Below, one piece after another: positions 58,552 to 64,000 of a stretch of DNA of 64,000 bases (position 1 is its first letter; the number at the start of each line of letters is the position of its first letter). The position numbers were made by a program, and so were the translations under genes. The DNA is from Schumannella sp. 10F1B-5-1. GTDB taxonomy: Bacteria > Actinomycetota > Actinomycetes > Actinomycetales > Microbacteriaceae. The notes beneath the pieces are model-generated. The model saw only the letters and a list, made by a program, of their open reading frames with translations, made no database searches and was not told where the DNA came from. The DNA lies in contig NZ_VHQH01000040.1 in NCBI RefSeq assembly GCF_006517535.1, positions 124,001 through 188,000 on the forward strand, given 5' to 3'.

Positions 58552-59226
58552 TCAGTCGCCGAGGTGGCGGCGCTCGGCCCGCTCGATCAGCTTCTTGATG
58601 ACCGCGACGGCGATCACGAACACGACGATCACGCCGACGAAGAGGTAGCCGGCCCAGTGCAGCTGCGCCGAGAGCTGACGGTAGCTGCCGGCGGCGAGCC
58701 AGCCGACCGTGACGTAGGCGCCGGCCCACAGCACGCAGGCGGGGGCCGTCCACGACAGGAAGCGGCGGTAGGTCATCTCGCTCATGCCGACCGTGACGGG
58801 CACGAGCGAGTGCAGCACGGGCAGGAACCGCGACAGGAACACAGCCGGGCCGCCACGGCGCTCGAGGTAGCGTTCGGCCCGCATCCAGTTGCGCTCGCCG
58901 ACGCGACGCCCGAGCCGCGAGTGACGCAGCCGCGGACCGAACAGCCGCCCGAGCAGGAAGCCCACGCTCTCGCCGCCGAGCGAGCCGACGATGACCGCGA
59001 CGAGCAGTGCGAGGTACTCGACGGTGTTCCCGGTCGCCGTGCCCGAGACGAGCACGATCGAGTCGCCGGGCACGATGAGCCCGATCAGGATCGACGTCTC
59101 GCAGAAGATCGCGACCGCCGACAGCAGGATGCGCAGCACCGGGTCGACCGACTGCACCAGGTCGAGGATCCAGCTGAGGGGATCGCCCGATCCGGCGGCC
59201 GCGGCGACGGCGAGCTGCGCGAGCAT
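58552..59226 (-). CDS. DedA family membrane protein
   Basis: This 224-residue protein has about five helices. Family motifs are FCETSILIGLIVPGDSIVLV (the ExxxPxPGD-like segment), GSLGGESVGFLLGRLFGPRL and RRGGPAVFLSRFLPVLHSLV (the FxRxxP motif with the conserved Arg), then VPVTVGMSEMTYRRFLSW. DedA proteins move undecaprenyl phosphate or other lipids across the membrane. The ATG overlaps the pabC stop (ATGA), so it is coupled to pabC. Confidence 0.93.
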   Translation of the reverse strand: MLAQLAVAAAAGSGDPLSWILDLVQSVDPVLRILLSAVAIFCETSILIGLIVPGDSIVLVSGTATGNTVEYLALLVAVIVGSLGGESVGFLLGRLFGPRLRHSRLGRRVGERNWMRAERYLERRGGPAVFLSRFLPVLHSLVPVTVGMSEMTYRRFLSWTAPACVLWAGAYVTVGWLAAGSYRQLSAQLHWAGYLFVGVIVVFVIAVAVIKKLIERAERRHLGD

Positions 59227-60155
59227 CAGCGCTCGGCTCCGGCCTCGGTGGGCTCGGCGTCGGCGTCGGCGTCGGTGGGCTCGGCGTCGCGATCGAGCAC
59301 GGGCGCGGGCGGCAGCGGGCGGCGCAGCGCGTCGAGGCGCGCCTGCCACTCGGCGCGGCGCCCCGGCAGCTCGGCGGGCGCGGGGCCGTCGATCCACTCG
59401 GTCACGATGCGCACCCCGTGCACCGCGTTGACGGCCCAGATCTCGAGGCCGTCGAGCTCGCTCGGCGTCGCGCGCTCGTGCAGCACGTCGAGGCCCAGCG
59501 CGGTCGCCAGGGCGAGGATGCTGCGCAGCGTCACGCTGTCGACGCGCGCGATGTCGTCCTCGGGCACGCAGAGCATGTCGCCGCGCCACCACAGCAGGCA
59601 GGTCGTCGAGCCCTCGGCGACCGCACCGTCGGCTTCGAGCACGACGGCCTCGTCGGCGCCGAGACCCTGCGCGGCCGCGCGCAGAGCGGTCATCGCGGCG
59701 AGGTCGGGGCCCTTCACGCGCGGCTGCGTGCGCGGGTCGCGCGCCGCGGTGACGAGGCGGACGCTCGAGCGCAGCTCGGGGGCCGGCCGCAGGCGGAAGC
59801 GCAGCTCCGGGGCGCGCTCGCTGCCCTCGGCGGGCCCCACGAGCTCGACGCGCGGGAACCACGAGCCCTCGCGGGGGATCAGCGCGAGCGCCGCATCCCA
59901 GAAGTCGTCGAGGTCGGCCGCGTCGACCAGCGGATCCGGCACGACCGTGAGCACCGCGTCGACATCGGCGGTGCCGGCGTCGATCGCGCTCGCCGCGGCG
60001 ACCGCATCAGCGAAGCGCGAACGGTGCAGACCGAGGCCGCGCACGCGCCCGTCGACGACAAGCCAGGAGTCGGCGGCGAGCACCCGGCTCGGCACCACGT
60101 CGCAGTCGTCGGCCGGGGCGAGCGGGCCGCGCTGCCAGCGGTACGTCGTGGTCAT
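59226..60155 (-). CDS. pabC: Class IV aminotransferase, probable aminodeoxychorismate lyase
   Basis: This 309-residue PLP fold-type IV enzyme has the cofactor Lys in TQPRVKGPDLAAMTALRAAA. DEAVVLEADGAVAEGSTTCL lines the PLP phosphate. It would release pyruvate from aminodeoxychorismate to give p-aminobenzoate for folate. The assignment over a branched-chain or D-amino acid aminotransferase rests on divergence from pabB next door. The last 30 residues are an acidic Asp/Glu/Ala tail. ATG 60155 is 6 nt after TACGGT (leaderless). Confidence 0.85.
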   Translation of the reverse strand: MTTTYRWQRGPLAPADDCDVVPSRVLAADSWLVVDGRVRGLGLHRSRFADAVAAASAIDAGTADVDAVLTVVPDPLVDAADLDDFWDAALALIPREGSWFPRVELVGPAEGSERAPELRFRLRPAPELRSSVRLVTAARDPRTQPRVKGPDLAAMTALRAAAQGLGADEAVVLEADGAVAEGSTTCLLWWRGDMLCVPEDDIARVDSVTLRSILALATALGLDVLHERATPSELDGLEIWAVNAVHGVRIVTEWIDGPAPAELPGRRAEWQARLDALRRPLPPAPVLDRDAEPTDADADAEPTEAGAER

Positions 60156-60161
60156 GGGTTC

Positions 60162-60167
60162 ACCGTA
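60162..60167 (-). promoter_or_regulatory. -10 box of pabC
   Basis: TACGGT on the minus strand, 6 nt before the ATG. Confidence 0.5.
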
Positions 60168-60273
60168 GGGGAGCAGATCGGGAGCGCGTCGGGAGCGGGG
60201 CGGGAGTCGGGGTGGGCGGCGGCGGGGGGCCGCGGCGAGCCGCACGCGCCCGGTCGTCCGGCCCTCGCCTCCC

Positions 60274-60279
60274 TAGGAT
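60274..60279 (+). promoter_or_regulatory. -10 box of pabB
   Basis: TAGGAT, 6 nt before ATG 60286. Confidence 0.5.
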
Positions 60280-60285
60280 CACGGT

Positions 60286-61791
60286 ATGCGCGACCGACTC
60301 CTGCGGCATCCGCTCGGAGACGGATTCGATCCCGAGCGGGTCGCCGCCCTCGTGCTCGGCGAGCGGCTGCCGATCGCGGAGCGGCCGGACGGGGTCTGGC
60401 TCGACAGCGGCGCCGACGGACCGGCCTGGATCGCCGCGGGGGAGCGGGTCGAGCTCGACGCCGGCGCGCCGGTGCTGCCTCAGCTGGCGGCCGAGCTGGC
60501 GGCGATGCGGGAGCGGCACGGCGTCGGCCTCGACCGCGGCGAGATCAGCCGCGCGGAGGACCCGGACGACGAGCCCGCGTCGAGCGCGTCGAGCTCGCGC
60601 CCCGATGCCGCATCGCGCACCCCGCTCGGCCTGATCGGGTGGCTCGGCTACGAGCTGCGCGGCGAGACCACGGGCGCCGCCGTGCCGCACGCCGACCCCG
60701 CCGCGGGGGTGCCGGCCGGTTTCCTCCGTGTCGACCGCGCCGTGGCCGTGCATCCCGACGGCACGGCCGAGCTGCTGGCGCTCGGCGCCGCCTGGACGCC
60801 CGAGCTCGCGCGCTGGCGCGATGCGCTCGCGGGCGAGCTGATCGCGGATCGGGCGGCCGCGCATCCACTGCCCGGCCCTGTCTGGCCGACGCCGGCGACC
60901 GCCGTGCGTGCGACCTCCGACGCCGACTACCTCGCCCAGGTGCGCGCCTGCCAGGCGGCGATCCGCGACGGCGAGGCCTATCAGCTGTGCCTGACGACCG
61001 AGGTGCGGGTGGATGCGCGCCCCGACCCGATCGAGCTGCACCGCCGCGTGCGCGCGGCGAGTCCGACGCACCACGGGGCCCTGCTGCGCGTCGGCGGCAC
61101 GACGCTCGTGAGCGCCTCGCCCGAGCGCTTCCTCGACGTGACGCCCGACGGCGTCGTGTCGACGAGCCCGATCAAGGGAACGCGCCCGCGCTCCGCCGAC
61201 CCGGCCGACGACGCGCGGCTCGCGGCCGAGCTGCTGGCGAGCGACAAGGAGCGCGCCGAGAACCTGATGATCGTCGACCTCATGCGCAACGACCTCACGC
61301 GCATCGGCGAGCCCGGCTCGGTCGAGGTGACCGCGCTGCTCGAGGTCGAGAGCTATGCGCAGGTGCACCAGCTCGTCAGCACGGTGCGGGCGCGGCTGCG
61401 GCCCGGGCTGGATGCGGTCGACGCGCTCGCGAGCTGCTTCCCGGCCGGGTCGATGACCGGGGCGCCGAAGCGGCGCGCGACCGAGATCCTCGACGCGCTC
61501 GAGCAGCGCGCCCGCGGCGCCTACGCCGGCGCGTTCGGCTACCTCGGGGTCGACGGCGGCGCCGACCTGGCGATGACGATCCGCACGATCGTGATCGAGG
61601 ACGCGGGCGGCGACGCGACCGATACGGACGCGGCCGACGCTGATGCGGCCGGCCGGACCGCGGTGCGCATCGGCACGGGCGGCGGCATCACGGCGCTCTC
61701 CGACCCCGACGAGGAGCTTGCCGAGACCCGGGTCAAGGCGGCGCCGCTGCTCGCCGCGCTCGGAGCGGTCGAGCAGGCCGAGCCGGCCTGA
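60286..61791 (+). CDS. pabB: Aminodeoxychorismate synthase component I
   Basis: This 501-residue chorismate-binding enzyme has an N-terminal region with LIGWLGYELRGE and a C-terminal chorismate domain: RACQAAIRDGEAYQLCLTTE, SASPERFLDV, SPIKGTRPRSADPADDARLA, DLMRNDLTRIGEPGSVEV and CFPAGSMTGAPKRRATEILD. With a glutamine amidotransferase (PabA, not in the window) it makes aminodeoxychorismate. The PIKGTRPR Lys is typical of PabB rather than TrpE. ATG 60286 is 6 nt after TAGGAT (leaderless). It is divergent from pabC. Confidence 0.93.
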   Translation: MRDRLLRHPLGDGFDPERVAALVLGERLPIAERPDGVWLDSGADGPAWIAAGERVELDAGAPVLPQLAAELAAMRERHGVGLDRGEISRAEDPDDEPASSASSSRPDAASRTPLGLIGWLGYELRGETTGAAVPHADPAAGVPAGFLRVDRAVAVHPDGTAELLALGAAWTPELARWRDALAGELIADRAAAHPLPGPVWPTPATAVRATSDADYLAQVRACQAAIRDGEAYQLCLTTEVRVDARPDPIELHRRVRAASPTHHGALLRVGGTTLVSASPERFLDVTPDGVVSTSPIKGTRPRSADPADDARLAAELLASDKERAENLMIVDLMRNDLTRIGEPGSVEVTALLEVESYAQVHQLVSTVRARLRPGLDAVDALASCFPAGSMTGAPKRRATEILDALEQRARGAYAGAFGYLGVDGGADLAMTIRTIVIEDAGGDATDTDAADADAAGRTAVRIGTGGGITALSDPDEELAETRVKAAPLLAALGAVEQAEPA

Positions 61792-61835
61792 GCCGACCTG
61801 ACCCGAGCATCCTGAGCCGACCTGGGCCGAGCATC
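61788..61835. repeat. 24-bp tandem repeat at the pabB stop
   Basis: Two units of CTGAGCCGACCTG-nn-CCGAGCATC (61788-61811 and 61812-61835) differ at two bases. The first includes the pabB stop codon. A third partial unit follows (CCGGGCCCGACC). Confidence 0.8.
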
Positions 61836-61917
61836 CCGGGCCCGACCGATCGAGGGGCCCGACCGCCTCCCGCACCCGCCCCTGCCGGGGAAGCGCAGGA
61901 GCGTGCGGGGCGTTGAC

Positions 61918-61923
61918 TACTCT
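61918..61923 (+). promoter_or_regulatory. -10 box of leuS
   Basis: TACTCT would start the transcript near 61930 and give a leader of about 60 nt. No good -35 box is seen at the usual spacing. Confidence 0.5.
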
Positions 61924-61929
61924 GTAAGG

Positions 61930-61989
61930 CGGATGCCCAGGCCCTCGTGTGCCGCTCTCGCATCCGACACCCCACCGAATGAGAGCTCC
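61930..61989 (+). promoter_or_regulatory. Leader of leuS with possible ribosome-site hairpin
   Basis: CGGATGC (61930-61936) can pair GCATCCG (61970-61976), and the adjacent GCTCTC (61964-61969) can pair GAGAGC (61981-61986) right before the start codon. The second pairing would hide the only ribosome site. No T-box sequence is present. Confidence 0.35.
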
Positions 61990-64000
61990 GTGACCCAGCA
62001 CGACCGCGCGACCCAGCCCGACGAGAACGAGTACGACTTCGCCCGCATCGAGGCCACCTGGCTTCCGGTGTGGGAGGAGCAGCGCCCGTTCCGCACGGAC
62101 GACCCCGACGACAAGCGTCCGCGCAAGTACGTGCTCGACATGTTCCCCTACCCCTCGGGCGACCTGCACATGGGTCACGCCGAGGCGTACACCTTCGGCG
62201 ACGTCATCGCGCGCTACTGGCGTCAGCAGGGATTCCGCGTTCTGCACCCGATCGGCTGGGACAGCTTCGGCCTGCCCGCCGAGGGCGCCGCGATCAAGCG
62301 CGGCATCGACCCGCGCGAGTGGACCTACGCCAACATCGAGCAGCAGAAGCAGTCGATGAAGCGGCTGGGCGCCAGCTTCGACTGGGACCGCGTGCTGCAC
62401 ACGAGCGACCCCGAGTACTACAAGTGGAACCAGTGGCTGTTCCTGAAGATGTTCGAGAAGGGCCTCGCCTACCGCAAGGCCAGCTGGGTCAACTGGTGCC
62501 CCTTCGACCAGACCGTGCTGGCGAACGAGCAGGTCGTCGACGGCCGCTGCGAGCGCTGCGACAACCTGGTCACCAAGAAGCAGCTGACGCAGTGGTACCT
62601 CAAGATCACCGACTACGCCGACCGCCTGCTCGACGACCTGAACCAGCTCGAGGGCTCGTGGCCGTCGAAGGTGCTGGCCATGCAGCGCAACTGGATCGGC
62701 CGCTCGCGCGGCGCCGAGGTCGACTTCGTCGTCGAGGGCCGTGACGCCAAGGTCACCGTCTTCACCACGCGCCCCGACACCCTGTTCGGCGCGACCTTCA
62801 TGGTCATCGCGCCCGACGGCGACCTGGCGGCCGAGCTGGCCGCCGGCGCCGACGCCGAGACCCGGATGCGCTTCCAGGACTACCTGGAGCGGACGCAGCG
62901 CACGAGCGAGATCGACCGCCAGGATGCGACGCGCGAGAAGACCGGCGTGCCGCTGGGCCGCTACGCCATCAACCCGGTGAACGGCGAGCGCATCCCGATC
63001 TGGGCCGCCGACTACGTGCTGGCCGACTACGGCCACGGCGCCGTCATGGCCGTGCCCGCCCACGACCAGCGCGACCTCGACTTCGCGATCACGTTCGGCC
63101 TGCCGGTGCGCGTGGTCGTCGACACGAACGCGCCCGTCACGGGCGCCATCCCGGTCATCACCGAGGAGATGCTCGAGTCGGGCGACATCCCGCAGCTCGA
63201 TCCCGCGTCGACCGGGACGGCGCTGTCGGGCGACGGCCGGATGATCAACTCGGGCCCGCTCGACGGTCTGAGCAAGACCAACGCGATCGGGCGCATGATC
63301 CAGCTGCTCGAGGATGCGGGGACCGGCCGCGCGGCCAAGACCTACCGCCTGCGCGACTGGCTGATCTCGCGCCAGCGCTTCTGGGGAACGCCGATCCCGA
63401 TCATCCACGGCGCCGACGGCGAGCTGATCCCGGTTCCGCAGGAGCAGCTGCCGGTGAAGCTGCCGTCGACCGAGGGACTCGACCTGCAGCCGAAGGGCAC
63501 CTCGCCGCTCGGCGCGGCCGAGGACTGGGTCAACGTGCCCGACCCGCGCGACGGCTCGCCCGCGCGCCGCGACCCCGACACGATGGACACCTTCGTCGAT
63601 TCGTCGTGGTACCCGCTGCGCTTCCTGTCGCCCAACGACGACACGCAGGCCTTCGACCCGGCCGAGGCCGAGAAGTGGGCGCCCGTCGACCAGTACGTCG
63701 GCGGCGTGACCCACGCGATCCTGCACCTGCTCTATGCGCGCTTCATCACGAAGGTGCTGTTCGACCTGGGCTACATCTCGTTCACCGAGCCGTTCAGCGC
63801 GCTGCTGAACCAGGGCATGGTGATCATGGAGGGCTCGGCGATGTCGAAGAGCCGCGGCAACATCGTGCGCCTCTCGGAGCAGCTCGACCAGTACGGCAGC
63901 GACGCGATCCGCCTCACGATGGCGTTCGCCGGCCCGCCGGAGGACGACATCGACTGGGCCGACGTGTCGCCGACCGGCTCGGCGAAGTTCCTGGCCCGCG
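61990..64000 (+). CDS. leuS: Leucine--tRNA ligase, 5' part
   Basis: The first 670 codons are in the window; the 3' end is cut off. HIGH is in [20 protein letters not shown] (near residue 55) and the KMSKS equivalent reads [10 protein letters not shown] (Met618). The editing domain has [40 protein letters not shown] with paired Cys is a zinc-type insert. [20 protein letters not shown] marks the end of the catalytic domain. It charges tRNA-Leu in the cytoplasm. GTG 61990 is set by the family N-terminus ([11 protein letters not shown]) and a weak GAGAG. Confidence 0.96.
   Translation, partial: MTQHDRATQPDENEYDFARIEATWLPVWEEQRPFRTDDPDDKRPRKYVLDMFPYPSGDLHMGHAEAYTFGDVIARYWRQQGFRVLHPIGWDSFGLPAEGAAIKRGIDPREWTYANIEQQKQSMKRLGASFDWDRVLHTSDPEYYKWNQWLFLKMFEKGLAYRKASWVNWCPFDQTVLANEQVVDGRCERCDNLVTKKQLTQWYLKITDYADRLLDDLNQLEGSWPSKVLAMQRNWIGRSRGAEVDFVVEGRDAKVTVFTTRPDTLFGATFMVIAPDGDLAAELAAGADAETRMRFQDYLERTQRTSEIDRQDATREKTGVPLGRYAINPVNGERIPIWAADYVLADYGHGAVMAVPAHDQRDLDFAITFGLPVRVVVDTNAPVTGAIPVITEEMLESGDIPQLDPASTGTALSGDGRMINSGPLDGLSKTNAIGRMIQLLEDAGTGRAAKTYRLRDWLISRQRFWGTPIPIIHGADGELIPVPQEQLPVKLPSTEGLDLQPKGTSPLGAAEDWVNVPDPRDGSPARRDPDTMDTFVDSSWYPLRFLSPNDDTQAFDPAEAEKWAPVDQYVGGVTHAILHLLYARFITKVLFDLGYISFTEPFSALLNQGMVIMEGSAMSKSRGNIVRLSEQLDQYGSDAIRLTMAFAGPPEDDIDWADVSPTGSAKFLAR

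Noticed and set aside
61918-61989. T-box riboswitch before leuS
   Set aside because: The leader is only about 60 nt and lacks the GGTGGNACCGCG core.

Overview
The window is 64 kb of chromosome from a very GC-rich actinobacterium, most likely a member of the Microbacteriaceae. The evidence is the gene order (valS; ileS-folC-DUF4233-ndk; rne; rplU-rpmA-obgE-proB; proA-nadD-rsfS-tRNA-Ala; leuS), the ultrashort translational T-box before ileS, frequent GTG starts, TAnnnT -10 boxes placed 6-8 nt before start codons (leaderless mRNAs), and codons that almost always end in G or C. No rRNA, insertion sequence, integrase, phage module or CRISPR array is visible. The genus assignment is inference.

Layout. 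0-9 kb: an M3 peptidase fragment divergent from an ArsR-type repressor, valS with a GNAT gene, a secreted serine protease, a membrane-anchored Ig-like protein and an MHS-family transporter. 9-14.6 kb: T-box, ileS, folC, a DUF4233 membrane protein and ndk in one overlapping operon. 14.6-17 kb: a small secreted Cys protein, a membrane-anchored DsbA and VKOR, which form an oxidative folding pair. 17-32.3 kb: rne, DUF4031, a membrane protein, rplU-rpmA, obgE-proB, an inserted MFS/GntR pair, proA, a His-tailed membrane peptide, nadD, a large acidic membrane protein, rsfS, a zinc-ribbon protein and tRNA-Ala(GGC). 32.3-33.6 kb: two divergent orphan genes of lower GC. 33.6-37.6 kb: a processive GT2 synthase with an unusual helical insertion, a lone STAS protein and a membrane-anchored GH26 glycosidase, which look like a polysaccharide production cassette.

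37.6-54.3 kb is accessory: small enzymes and regulators (A1S_2505-like, DUF1801, Nudix, EEP nuclease/phosphatase), a DeoR/DUF4406/LysE group, YciI, a MarR/EamA divergent pair with paired operators, an LLM oxidoreductase, an alditol-oxidase-like flavoprotein, two alpha/beta hydrolases, a DHA2 exporter, a UbiA prenyltransferase, an AlkZ-like protein, a repeat-containing gap, a methyltransferase and an App1-type phosphatase. 54.3-58.5 kb: a TetR regulator followed by a complete four-gene osmoprotectant (OpuC/ProU-type) ABC transporter. 58.5-64 kb: DedA and pabC (minus strand), pabB (plus strand) and the first three quarters of leuS.

The best candidates for something not well described are (i) the GT2-STAS-GH26 cassette with the roughly 115-residue insertion in the synthase and C-rich leaders, (ii) the divergent orphan pair beside tRNA-Ala, and (iii) an apparent genome-wide excess of the hexamer GGATGC/GCATCC that overrides codon preference. 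None has been tested by database search here.
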